Shown: positions 19,063 to 27,616 of the stretch, piece after piece
Numbering within the stretch: the stretch's first letter is position 1
Layout of the letters: every line of letters starts with the position of its first letter
Origin: Chloroflexota bacterium
Lineage (GTDB): Bacteria; Chloroflexota; UBA11872
DNA length: 64,000 nt
Assembly: GCA_022824495.1 (NCBI GenBank)
Contig: JAJDZU010000024.1
Location: 186,001-250,000 of the forward strand
Reading direction: 5' to 3'
The notes under the pieces: generated by a model
The model's input: only the letters and a program-made list of their open reading frames with translations
What the model was told of the DNA's origin: nothing
The model's database searches: none
Translations under genes and position numbers: made by a program

Positions 19063-20022
19063 TCAGGGCTGATAGGCCAGGTCAGGAAACTCCTCCGCCG
19101 CCGTCTGCACGAACGCCTCCCAGCCATTTCGTGACACCGGCAGGTACGGCCGCCGCGTCTCCCAGGTGGTTTCCACCAGGAACGGCGAGGCCGCCGACAT
19201 GGCCTTGCCCACGATGCCGTGCAGGTTGCCGTCCTCCACCAGATGGCGTTTGACCAAGGCGCCGAAGGCCTGCAGCCGCTCGTTGCGACGCGCCGCCAGG
19301 TCCCAGTCGCCGCGCTCGATCTCGTCCCACCAGTCCAGCATGAAGGTCGGGTTGTAGCCGGCCATCCACGAGTAGTTGCCGCGCGCCCCGTGCATGGCGA
19401 AGGCCGTCAGCACGTGCTCGCCGGCGAAGCAACTCAACTCCGGCGCCTGCCGCCGCACGTCCATGAAGCCGTCCACCCCGGCCTGCACGTACTTGGCCCC
19501 GATCAGCTTGGGAAAGCGCTCAGCCAGCGCCCGGTATTCGTCGCCCCCCAGCACGTGCGGCTGCCGCGGCGTGTTGTATTGGATCAGGCCGAAGTCGTCG
19601 GGCACGGCGTCCGATACGTCCTCCCAGAACTGGTCGAACGAGTCCGGCGTCATCGGCATAAACACCGGGTGCCCCACGTGCGCGCCCATTACCCCGCTGT
19701 CCGCCGCGATGCGTAGCCGGTCAACCGTGCCCTGCGTGTTCAGCCAGGTCACCCCCGCCTGCGAGGGCATGCCCACTTTCCGGCACTCGTCACCAAACGC
19801 CTCCACCAGGGTGCGGAAGTCATCCAACTCGACGGCGTAGAACTCCCCGTCGCTATCCGTCGTATACGCCCCGTGCAGCCCCGCGGCATGGCAGCGACGC
19901 ACGTTCTCGCGCACGATGCCCGTATCGATCCTGTTGTCAGCCGTAAACGGCGTCGTCAGCGCAATCCAGATCCCATGCAGATTCTCCCGCGTCAGCCCTT
20001 CGGCCATCTCCTCACGCGCCAT
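19063..20022 (-). CDS. DapA-superfamily aldolase/dehydratase, non-lysine type
   Basis: A 319-residue (beta/alpha)8 lyase of the DHDPS/NAL superfamily. The start at 20022 (MAREEMAEGL) has GAGGAG upstream and is preferred to a start 72 bases earlier. Catalytic Lys is in IGAKYVQAG and Tyr in IQYNTPRQ, while the pyruvate-loop GTTGE is replaced by TTDSDGE. Such relatives include 5-keto-4-deoxyglucarate dehydratase and 2-keto-3-deoxy sugar-acid aldolases. Next to an SDR and near Idh-type enzymes it most likely works in sugar-acid breakdown. Confidence 0.8.
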   Translation of the reverse strand: MAREEMAEGLTRENLHGIWIALTTPFTADNRIDTGIVRENVRRCHAAGLHGAYTTDSDGEFYAVELDDFRTLVEAFGDECRKVGMPSQAGVTWLNTQGTVDRLRIAADSGVMGAHVGHPVFMPMTPDSFDQFWEDVSDAVPDDFGLIQYNTPRQPHVLGGDEYRALAERFPKLIGAKYVQAGVDGFMDVRRQAPELSCFAGEHVLTAFAMHGARGNYSWMAGYNPTFMLDWWDEIERGDWDLAARRNERLQAFGALVKRHLVEDGNLHGIVGKAMSAASPFLVETTWETRRPYLPVSRNGWEAFVQTAAEEFPDLAYQP

Positions 20023-20163
20023 GACTCTCGACTCCTCGTGCTTCCACGCCTTCTCTCTCGCCCATAGTGTGCGCGTTGCACCACCGGCGGCCATCCCGGC
20101 TCCAACCGTGGAACCGGGAAGCTAGCCTCGTCGGTTGCTATCGATTCCGGGATCCGAATCGCC

Positions 20164-21033
20164 GTGAGCCACGAGCCTCCGCAGTGGAGAGCCCGCCACC
20201 CCGACCGTGATCAATTGCGGGCTGAGACCCGCGGCCTGGCCGAATGCGTTCGGGACCAACTGCTGGCACTGTTTCCCGAGGACCAGATTCGCGGCATCTA
20301 TCTCACCGGCTCAGCGGTCAAGCCCTGGGACTCCCCGCTGGACTACGTGCCCGAAGTCAGCGACGTCGACATCCACGTGTCGTTCCGCGATGACAGCGCC
20401 TGGCGTCAGCATCTGGACACCGTGCCGCGCGCCCTGGAAATGCAAGCGGCAATCGAGGCCTGCTTCGAGAATCGTTGCCCGCGGGCCCTGCACCGACCCC
20501 GGCCGCAACTCCTCGTCCTGAACAAGCTCATGGCCGAGCGTCCGGGCTTCGTCTACTCCCCGCAGTCCACCGTCGTCGTGCTCCACGGCGAGGCCTATCC
20601 GCAAGACGACTACAGCGATCCCGACACCATCCGGCGCCACAACGCAGCGGACCTGGTGGACCGAGCCGAGTTCGTGCAACGAGTACCGCTGCTAGCCGTC
20701 GACCGGCTCTGGACCTATTCGCGCGACCTGCTGAGTCAGCTGACCTGGCGGATCTCACCCGTCGGCCCACTCGCGCTGCACCTCTCCGGCCTCGACACCG
20801 AGCACGCCTGGACCTTGAACCGAACCCGAGTCACAGCCGCACTGCGGGACCTGGCGCTGCACGACCTCGCGGACGCCTACACCGCGTTCTACCTGGCCGG
20901 CTGGGACTACTTCCTCTCCGGATTCGCCGACACCACCGCCTGCCGCGCAGCCATCCTCGCAGGAACCCAGGTGCTCGCCGAAGGCGCCAACTTCGGCCGG
21001 CAGTGGATAGGCGCAAACTCAGGAATCCAATAG
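20164..21033 (+). CDS. Nucleotidyltransferase-fold protein
   Basis: The 289 residues include the nucleotidyltransferase signature GIYLTGSA followed 13 residues later by SDVDIHV, giving the Gly-Ser and Asp-x-Asp metal-binding pattern with an insertion between them. The C-terminal half is helical (YTAFYLAGWDYFLSG), as in antibiotic nucleotidyltransferases and HEPN/MNT-like proteins. A GTG start is used. The substrate is unknown; it could modify a small molecule or nucleic acid. It stands alone between the divergent DapA-like gene and leuS. Confidence 0.6.
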   Translation: MSHEPPQWRARHPDRDQLRAETRGLAECVRDQLLALFPEDQIRGIYLTGSAVKPWDSPLDYVPEVSDVDIHVSFRDDSAWRQHLDTVPRALEMQAAIEACFENRCPRALHRPRPQLLVLNKLMAERPGFVYSPQSTVVVLHGEAYPQDDYSDPDTIRRHNAADLVDRAEFVQRVPLLAVDRLWTYSRDLLSQLTWRISPVGPLALHLSGLDTEHAWTLNRTRVTAALRDLALHDLADAYTAFYLAGWDYFLSGFADTTACRAAILAGTQVLAEGANFGRQWIGANSGIQ

Positions 21034-21130
21034 CCAACCCCCACCCATCGCCAACACCCGCCGGAACACCCCCGCGTCTGCCCTAGAATTACTCCACATC
21101 CCAGTCCCCTGGCCCGTCTGCTGTATTCCC

Positions 21131-23782
21131 ATGAGCACTGACTTCCATCCCACCGAAATCGATCCCAAGTGGCGTGCCCGCTGGGCTGAGCAGGACCTGT
21201 ACCGCACGCCCGAGCCCTCCGACCGCCCCACCTTCTACTGCCTCGACTTCTTCCCCTACCCGTCGGGCGACGGGCTAAGCGTCGGTCACCTGCGCAACTA
21301 CGTGCCCACCGACGTGATTTCCCGCGTCATGCGCATGCGCGGCTACGACGTGCTGCATCCCATGGGCTGGGACGCCTTCGGCCTGCCCACCGAAAACGCC
21401 GCCATCGAGACCGGCCGCCACCCGGCCGACCTGACCCGCGAGTGGAGCGCCAACTACAAGCGGCAGTTGAACCTGGCCGGCGGGTCGTTTGACTGGAATC
21501 GCGAGATCAACTCCACGCACCCCGAGTACTACCGCTGGACCCAGTGGATGTTCCTGAAGCTCTACGAGCGCGGCCTGGCCTACCGGGCCTCCGGCTTGCA
21601 GTGGTGGTGCCCCATCTGCGGCGCCCTGGCCAACGAGGAAGTCAACGCCGACGGCACCTGCTGGCGCGACCACCCCGACGTCACCCAGCGCGAGCTGACC
21701 CAGTGGTTCTTCAAGATCACCGACTACGCCGACCAGCTGATCGAAGACCTGGAGGGCCTGGACTGGCCGGAGGAAACCCGCGCGGCCCAGGTCAACTGGA
21801 TCGGCCGCAGCGAGGGCGCCGACGTCACCTTCACGGCCGAAACCGGCGACGAAATCCCCGTCTTCACCACCCGCCCCGACACCCTCTTCGGCGCCACCTT
21901 CATGGTGCTGGCGCCGGAGCACCCGCTGGTCGACCGGATCACTACGCCGGACCGCGCCGACGAGGTCCAGGCCTACGTGGCCGCCGCCGCCCGCAAGGCC
22001 GAGTTGGATCGCGTGGCGCTAGACGACGACAAGACCGGCGTCTTCACCGGCGGCTACGCCGTCAACCCGGTCAACAACGAGCGCCTGCCCATCTGGATCG
22101 CCGACTACGTCCTGATGTCCTACGGCTCCGGCGCCATCATGGCCGTCCCGGCCCACGACGAGCGTGACTTCGACTTCGCCACCCGCTACGGCATCGAAAT
22201 CCGCACCGTCATCGCCCCGCCCGACTGGGACGGCGAAGCGCTGTCCGAGGCCTTCGTCGGCGACGGCCCCATGGTCAACTCCGGCCAATTCGACGGCCTG
22301 TCGGTCAAGGACGGCGTGCGCGCCGTCACCGAATGGCTGCGCGACCAGGGCAGGGGCGACTTCGCCGTCAACTACAAGCTGCGCGACTGGCTGATCTCCC
22401 GCCAGCGCTACTGGGGCACCCCCATCCCCATCGTCCACTGCCAGGCCTGCGGCGAAGTTCCCGTGCCGGAGGACCAGCTACCCGTCCTGCTGCCCTACGT
22501 CAAGCAAATCGACCCGCAGCAGTCAGGCGGACGCTCCCCCCTGGACGCCGTCGAGGACTGGGTCAACGTCCCTTGTCCTACCTGCGGCAAGCCCGCCCGG
22601 CGCGAAACCGACACCCTGGGCGGCTTCGCCTGCTCCAGCTGGTATTTCCTGCGCTTCTGCAGCCCCGACCGGGACGACCAGGCCTTTGACCCCGACACCG
22701 TTCGCCGCTGGATGCCCGTGGACCTGTACGTCGGCGGCGCCGAGCACAGCGTCATGCACCTGCTCTACGCCCGCTTCTGGACCAAGGCCATGCGCGACGC
22801 CGGCGTGCTGGACCTGACCGAACCCTTCCATGCCCTGCGCCACCAGGGCCTGATGCTGGCGCAGCCCGGCTGGGTGGATGAGTCCATCCTGCGGGTCGAC
22901 AGCCAGGGCCGCGCTCGCGTGGATGCGCCCGACGGCGCCGATGCCTTCGACAGCCCCGAGGCCGCCCAACCCTTCCGCCGATATCCCCTGGAAGCCCGCT
23001 TCGAGCTCACCGGCCAGCGCGCCCAGCGCAACGGCCAGGCCCTGGTCGAGTTCCGCGCCACCGGGATGTCCAAGTCCTGGCGCAACGTCGTGACGCCCGA
23101 CGAGGTGGCCGCCACCGCCGGCGGCGACGCCCTGCGCTGCTACATCCTCTTCATGGGCCCCTTCGACCGCACCCTGCCCTGGAGCGATCAGGGACTGGCC
23201 GGCGTCTCCCGCTGGCTGAGCCGGGTCTGGAACATCGTGCTGGGCCAGGAAATGGGCGGCACCCGCCGCCGCCGCGCCGACTACGCCGACGTCCAGGTCG
23301 AACTGCAACGCCAACTGCACCAGACCATCCGCCGCGTCAGCAACGACATCGACGCGCTGAAATTCAACACCATGGTCGCCGCCCTGATGGAGTTCACCAA
23401 CTTCCTGATCGAAGTCGGCGACGACGACCTGCGCGCCACCCCGGCCTGGAAGCAAACCATCGACACCTTCCTGGTCCTGCTGGCCCCCAGCGCCGTCTTC
23501 ATGGTCGAGGAACTATGGGAGCGCACCGGCCACTCCGAGAGCATCCACCTCCAGCCCTGGCCGGAGTGGGACGAAGCCCTGGCCGCCGACGAGACCTTCA
23601 CCCTGGTCGTTCAGGTCAACGGCCGCGTCCGCGACCGTATCGAGGCCCCCGTCGCCACCGACGAAGCCGCCGCCCAGTCGCTCGCCCTGGCCAGCCCCCG
23701 CGTCCAGACCCACACCGACGGCAAGCAGGTCCGCAAAGTCATCTACCGCGAAGGCCGCCTCATCAACCTCGTCGTCGGCTAG
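21131..23782 (+). CDS. leuS: Leucyl-tRNA synthetase
   Basis: This 883-residue class I synthetase charges tRNA-Leu. The HIGH-type motif is GHLRN at residues 52-56 and the KMSKS motif appears as GMSKS near residue 645. The editing domain (about 220-420) contains TTRPDTLFGATF and GSGAIMAVPAHDERD. Zinc-type cysteines are seen in CPICG and CPTCG. The C-terminal anticodon-binding and LVVQVNGRVRDRIE segments are intact. The ATG start is 97 bases after the preceding gene; TAGAAT at 21084-21089 may be a -10 element. Confidence 0.95.
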   Translation: MSTDFHPTEIDPKWRARWAEQDLYRTPEPSDRPTFYCLDFFPYPSGDGLSVGHLRNYVPTDVISRVMRMRGYDVLHPMGWDAFGLPTENAAIETGRHPADLTREWSANYKRQLNLAGGSFDWNREINSTHPEYYRWTQWMFLKLYERGLAYRASGLQWWCPICGALANEEVNADGTCWRDHPDVTQRELTQWFFKITDYADQLIEDLEGLDWPEETRAAQVNWIGRSEGADVTFTAETGDEIPVFTTRPDTLFGATFMVLAPEHPLVDRITTPDRADEVQAYVAAAARKAELDRVALDDDKTGVFTGGYAVNPVNNERLPIWIADYVLMSYGSGAIMAVPAHDERDFDFATRYGIEIRTVIAPPDWDGEALSEAFVGDGPMVNSGQFDGLSVKDGVRAVTEWLRDQGRGDFAVNYKLRDWLISRQRYWGTPIPIVHCQACGEVPVPEDQLPVLLPYVKQIDPQQSGGRSPLDAVEDWVNVPCPTCGKPARRETDTLGGFACSSWYFLRFCSPDRDDQAFDPDTVRRWMPVDLYVGGAEHSVMHLLYARFWTKAMRDAGVLDLTEPFHALRHQGLMLAQPGWVDESILRVDSQGRARVDAPDGADAFDSPEAAQPFRRYPLEARFELTGQRAQRNGQALVEFRATGMSKSWRNVVTPDEVAATAGGDALRCYILFMGPFDRTLPWSDQGLAGVSRWLSRVWNIVLGQEMGGTRRRRADYADVQVELQRQLHQTIRRVSNDIDALKFNTMVAALMEFTNFLIEVGDDDLRATPAWKQTIDTFLVLLAPSAVFMVEELWERTGHSESIHLQPWPEWDEALAADETFTLVVQVNGRVRDRIEAPVATDEAAAQSLALASPRVQTHTDGKQVRKVIYREGRLINLVVG

Positions 23783-23869
23783 CCGCGTCGCTTGTGGGCT
23801 GCTACGGCCCTATGATCGAATGGGCTAGCTTGGAGGACAAGCGTTCGTGTGCCGCCGCTGACTTGAGAT

Positions 23870-25582
23870 ATGGCAATACACGGTTCACGGAACATTCCGC
23901 CACGAGCTTTTGAGGGCGCTGTCCAGACCGTCCTTGACAGTTACGAGCATCCACTGAATGGCGCGTCTGGCGTCCCGGCCTCGCTCGATGGTCTGATTCG
24001 GACGGAGGCCGAGCTTGCGGCGCTTGCGGGCGCGCTTGGAGCGGAGTCCGTCGGTGGACTCAAGAACGACGAGTTGCGCCTTCTTGCCAGCGCTCCTGCC
24101 GTGCCGCACGTCCTCGTGGATGAAGTTAATGATCGCATTCGGGCTCGGGAGGACCCCTTGGGGGATGCCTTCTGCGCGATCCGAACGGCGCCCACGCGGC
24201 GGGCGAGCGGCGCCGTCTACACGCCGAAGGCGATTGTGACCGCCATGGTCGACTGGGCGGCCAGCGCTGGAGCGCCGGCGCGGGTCGTCGAGCCAGGCGC
24301 CGGGTCAGGACGCTTTCTCATGGAAGCGGCGCGTCGGTTTCCGCAGGCTGAGCTTGTCGCGGTAGAGAACGACCCATTGGCATCGCTGATGGCCCGAGCC
24401 AATCTGGCCGTGCTCGGCAAAGGCGAGCAGTCGCGCGTCATGCTGGCGGACTTCAGAAACGCAAAGCTCGCGGTGATCGACGGACGCACTCTCTACATCG
24501 GGAATCCGCCATACGTCAGGCATCATCTGATCGAACCTCAATGGAAGGATTGGCTCAAGCGGCAGGCGCGGCAGCTGGGGCTGAAAGCAAGCGCCCTGGC
24601 CGGTCTCCATGTCTATTTTTTCCTGGCGATTGCGCGGTGGGCGAAGGCCGGTGACTACGGGGCGCTGATCTCCGCTGCCGAGTGGCTGGACGTGAACTAC
24701 GGCCAGCTTGTACGCGATCTGTTCCTGAACCGGCTCGGCGGACAGAGCGTGGTTGTGGTGGAGCCGCGTGCCGAACCCTTCCCCGGCACGGCAACCACCG
24801 GCGCCATCACCACGTTCACCGTGAACGCGGCCCCTGCGACGGCACGGTTCATACGGGTATCGAATCTAAACAAGCTTGGCAATCTCGCCGACGGCCGGCC
24901 GATTAGTCGAAAGCAATTGGCCGCCGAAACCCGATGGTCGCACTTTACGCGCACGCCGACTGATACCCCCGCCGGCTATGTCGAACTGGGAGAACTGTGC
25001 CGCGTGCACCGTGGCCAGGTGACGGGTGCGAATCGGGTGTGGATCGCCGGACCGGAGAGCGAGGCGTTGCCTGAGAGCGTGTTGTTTCCCACGGTTACGC
25101 GGGCAAGGGAATTGATCCAGTCCGGTCCCGCGCTGACGAACGCCGCATCGCTCAGGCGTGTGATCGACCTTCCGGTCGATCTCTCCGTGTTCTCCGACGA
25201 GACGCGTGCTGCGATCGACCGGTTCTTGGAATGGGCGCGGTCGATGGGCGCGTCCGAGAGCTACGTGGCGACCCATCGCAAGGCTTGGTGGTCGGTCAGG
25301 CTACGGGAGCCGGCGCCGATTCTGGCCACCTACATGGCCCGTCGCCCGCCGGCATTCGTCCTCAACGATGCGGGCGCGAGGCACCTGAACATCGCGCACG
25401 GTCTGTATCCGCGCGAGCAGCTTACTCGCGAGACGCTCGCGGCATTAGTAACGCACCTCCGTCAGTCGGCTTCGATTCGCGGAGGGCGCGTCTATGCCGG
25501 TGGGCTTACGAAGTTCGAGCCGCGGGAAATGGAGCGCATTCCGGTTCCGGAACCAGCAACCTTGGATGCCGCGCGGCTGTGA
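23870..25582 (+). CDS. Type II N6-adenine DNA methyltransferase (XamI-like)
   Basis: This 570-residue modification enzyme methylates the recognition site to protect self DNA. SAM-binding motif I is VVEPGAGSGRF (residues 139-149) and catalytic motif IV is NPPY (212-215), the gamma/Eco57I-like arrangement. A C-terminal target-recognition part of about 250 residues follows. The stop codon overlaps the GTG start of the downstream endonuclease (GTGA), so translation is coupled. The pairing matches the XamI family of restriction-modification systems; the recognition sequence cannot be deduced by eye. Confidence 0.83.
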   Translation: MAIHGSRNIPPRAFEGAVQTVLDSYEHPLNGASGVPASLDGLIRTEAELAALAGALGAESVGGLKNDELRLLASAPAVPHVLVDEVNDRIRAREDPLGDAFCAIRTAPTRRASGAVYTPKAIVTAMVDWAASAGAPARVVEPGAGSGRFLMEAARRFPQAELVAVENDPLASLMARANLAVLGKGEQSRVMLADFRNAKLAVIDGRTLYIGNPPYVRHHLIEPQWKDWLKRQARQLGLKASALAGLHVYFFLAIARWAKAGDYGALISAAEWLDVNYGQLVRDLFLNRLGGQSVVVVEPRAEPFPGTATTGAITTFTVNAAPATARFIRVSNLNKLGNLADGRPISRKQLAAETRWSHFTRTPTDTPAGYVELGELCRVHRGQVTGANRVWIAGPESEALPESVLFPTVTRARELIQSGPALTNAASLRRVIDLPVDLSVFSDETRAAIDRFLEWARSMGASESYVATHRKAWWSVRLREPAPILATYMARRPPAFVLNDAGARHLNIAHGLYPREQLTRETLAALVTHLRQSASIRGGRVYAGGLTKFEPREMERIPVPEPATLDAARL

Positions 25583-26499
25583 TTGACCCTCCAGCTTGGT
25601 CAGGCGACGACCTCGATCGAGCCCGCACGCAAGCAGAGGAACACTTTCGACAGAGCCGCTACACCGAGCCTCGCGCGGACTACCTCAAGCTCTTTGACGA
25701 GTACCGCGGGATCGTCGAGGTGGTGTTGCAAGAAACAGCCGACCTCACGGACGTCGATGTCAAAGTGTTAGACCTACTTAGCGACGCACGGAAGCGAGAA
25801 GTCTTTCGCTACCTATCCGGGCCACCAGTCTCAGAGGATGATCTGCGTGTTCTACTACAAGCGCAGTCGCTCAGTGCGGCACGGTTGCGAGTCGACAGCG
25901 CGCTCCTGGACCGTATTGTCACGTTCTTCCACGACTGGCATGACCGCCGGCGATTCCCGTGGCTCGGTGAGCAGTCGAAGCCTGCGGTGCATGATCGGCA
26001 TGCTGCGGTGCTCGCCACTGCAGCCTTGCTGGCCATGCGACGGCTCGAAACACTTCGCCGCAACGTGGCAAAGAGGCGGCAAGAAGCACTTGTCGCTGAG
26101 CAACTGCAGGACGCCGAGTTCGATCTAATCCCAACCAGAACGATTAGAACGCTCTCCGATGCACCGGCAGCCGGCCAATTCTGCCGTGAGTCGCCACTCG
26201 GAAACAGAAAGGCCGATTTCGTCATTGGTCTGTATGACGGACGCACACTGCCGCTTGAATGCAAGGTGTCCAATTCCTCGACCAACTCCGTGAAACGCCT
26301 CAACAATGACGCGGCGGTCAAAGCCGAAGTGTGGCGGCAGGACTTTGGCACGGTACAGATAGTGCCGGCGGCTGTTCTGAGCGGCGTCTATAAGCTCCAC
26401 AACCTCGTAGATGCGCAGAACCGGGGTCTAGCCCTGTTCTGGGCGCACGACCTGGGAGCGCTCGTGGATTGGCTGCGGCAAACAAAGATCGGCGCGTAG
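25579..26499 (+). CDS. XamI-like type II restriction endonuclease
   Basis: Starting at the GTG that overlaps the methylase stop, this 306-residue protein (VIDPPAWSGDDLDRARTQ) carries FRYLSGPPVSEDDLRVL, which I associate with the RE_XamI family. It also carries a PD-(D/E)xK nuclease core: Asp213 in KADFVIG and Glu227-x-Lys229 in PLECK. A longer open frame extends upstream inside the methylase gene, but that stretch is not protein-like. It would cut unmethylated DNA. No control (C) protein is present. Base composition is slightly lower in GC than leuS, consistent with transfer. Confidence 0.75.
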   Translation: MIDPPAWSGDDLDRARTQAEEHFRQSRYTEPRADYLKLFDEYRGIVEVVLQETADLTDVDVKVLDLLSDARKREVFRYLSGPPVSEDDLRVLLQAQSLSAARLRVDSALLDRIVTFFHDWHDRRRFPWLGEQSKPAVHDRHAAVLATAALLAMRRLETLRRNVAKRRQEALVAEQLQDAEFDLIPTRTIRTLSDAPAAGQFCRESPLGNRKADFVIGLYDGRTLPLECKVSNSSTNSVKRLNNDAAVKAEVWRQDFGTVQIVPAAVLSGVYKLHNLVDAQNRGLALFWAHDLGALVDWLRQTKIGA

Positions 26500-26507
26500 C
26501 GAAAGAG

Positions 26508-26543
26508 AAGCCCCCGGAGTGTCTTGAGTCGCGCCGGAGGCTT
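26508..26543 (+). terminator. Hairpin after the restriction operon
   Basis: AAGCCCCCGG pairs with CCGGAGGCTT (one mismatch) around a 16-base loop, 9 bases after the endonuclease stop. This is consistent with an operon-end terminator. Confidence 0.4.
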
Positions 26544-26664
26544 ACAGCCAAGCATCTACCGGACTTGTCGGAGCCCGAAGACGCCTGTACTGAGCCTTTC
26601 ATCTCCGTTGCGAGTGTCGCCAAGCCGAGACGTCGCGAATACGTCGCAGCGGCTCGACCGCTGG

Positions 26665-27018
26665 CTAGTCGAACCAGTGCTCGCTCTCGATTGTTTCGCG
26701 TGTGGTGAGCAAGGCGTCCAGGGCCGCCACCAGCCTTCCGGCGGTCCGCCGGTTGGCTCGCGGAAAGGTGCGGTTGCTCGTGAAGATCAGCGCCGGATGC
26801 GAGCGCCCGGCCCGCATGGCGTCGGCCGCCAGTGGTCGATAGTCGACCACGTTCTCGGTCACGATCACCCGACCTTCCGCCTCGGCCGCAGCGAAGATCG
26901 CTTCGTCAGGCAACCCTCGCAGGTCGGGCCGTTCGGCCACCGCCACGACCTCATGGCCGCGGTTCCGCAGCGCCTCCGCAATTGCCGGCGCCCACATCTC
27001 GTCCAGCAGCAACTTCAC
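26665..27018 (-). CDS. PIN-like toxin (DUF5615 type)
   Basis: This 117-residue protein begins MKLLLDEMWAPAIAEALRNRG, the start typical of the DUF5615/Mut7-C PIN-like group. Asp6 and Glu7 and a later Asp in VTENVVDY are candidate metal ligands for RNase activity. Its start overlaps the stop of the upstream ribbon-helix-helix gene by 4 bases (ATGA), the classic antitoxin-then-toxin order. RNase toxicity is known for VapC and inferred here. A related toxin is encoded at 31229-31789. Confidence 0.78.
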   Translation of the reverse strand: MKLLLDEMWAPAIAEALRNRGHEVVAVAERPDLRGLPDEAIFAAAEAEGRVIVTENVVDYRPLAADAMRAGRSHPALIFTSNRTFPRANRRTAGRLVAALDALLTTRETIESEHWFD

Positions 27019-27437
27019 CGGCCCAGCAGCGTCTGCTCACGTCGCCAGCGGGTCTCGGCTCGTTCAGCTTCTTCGTCGACGCGACGGATCCAGTCAGCGA
27101 CCTCGTCCGTGTGGTCGGCGTAGTAGCGCAGGGCGGCTCCCACCTGATCGGCCGTCAGTCCCGTCCGCTCACCAATACGATCAAGACTGTCGGCATCGCC
27201 ATCATCCCCACCGCGGATGGCACCCACGACTTCCCACACGTCCGGACCGCCGATCAGCCCGGCGCGCCGCCCGCCGGGACCCGACCGAAACACGATCCCG
27301 GGATGCTGCTCCATGCGCAGCCCCTCTTCCAGCAGTCGCTTGGCGACCGCCGACCGCGACTGCCCGCTCCTCCGGCTCTGCGCCTCCAACTGCTCAAACA
27401 GATCCTCCCCCACGCGCACCGAAAGATGCCGGCTCAT
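27015..27437 (-). CDS. Ribbon-helix-helix antitoxin
   Basis: The 140 residues start with a ribbon-helix-helix DNA-binding domain (LSVRVGEDLFEQLEAQS, then RSGQSRSAVAKRLLEEGL). A C-terminal helical part (ADSLDRIGERTGLTADQVGAALRYYADHTDEV) resembles the DUF433-like antitoxin tail. It should repress its own operon and neutralise the downstream PIN-like protein. A near-palindromic site at 27466-27482 lies about 30 bases upstream and could be the operator. Confidence 0.75.
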   Translation of the reverse strand: MSRHLSVRVGEDLFEQLEAQSRRSGQSRSAVAKRLLEEGLRMEQHPGIVFRSGPGGRRAGLIGGPDVWEVVGAIRGGDDGDADSLDRIGERTGLTADQVGAALRYYADHTDEVADWIRRVDEEAERAETRWRREQTLLGR

Positions 27438-27465
27438 CGCTTTAGTCGCCTTGCCCGTATGCCGC

Positions 27466-27482
27466 TGTCACACAATGTAACA
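27466..27482. promoter_or_regulatory. Putative operator of the RHH antitoxin
   Basis: TGTCACACAATGTAACA contains two TGTxACA half-sites separated by three bases, between the divergent antitoxin and secreted-protein genes. Ribbon-helix-helix repressors usually bind such short paired sites. This is inferred from position only. Confidence 0.35.
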
Positions 27483-27616
27483 CTGCTCTCTTGCCTCGCG
27501 GATACTAGGTGAACCGGAGCGCTGGCCTGCTCGCGCGATCCGGACTTCACCGGCGATCCCGACTTCGCGACGTCTCTATGCTTAGCTGGCTTGGGTCTGG
27601 ACAGGTGGGATGCTCG

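Noticed and set aside
25231-25578. Longer N-terminus of the restriction endonuclease inside the methylase gene
   Set aside because: The upstream residues are Gly/Arg/Ala-rich and overlap conserved methylase coding; the GTG at 25579 in a GTGA junction is the natural start.
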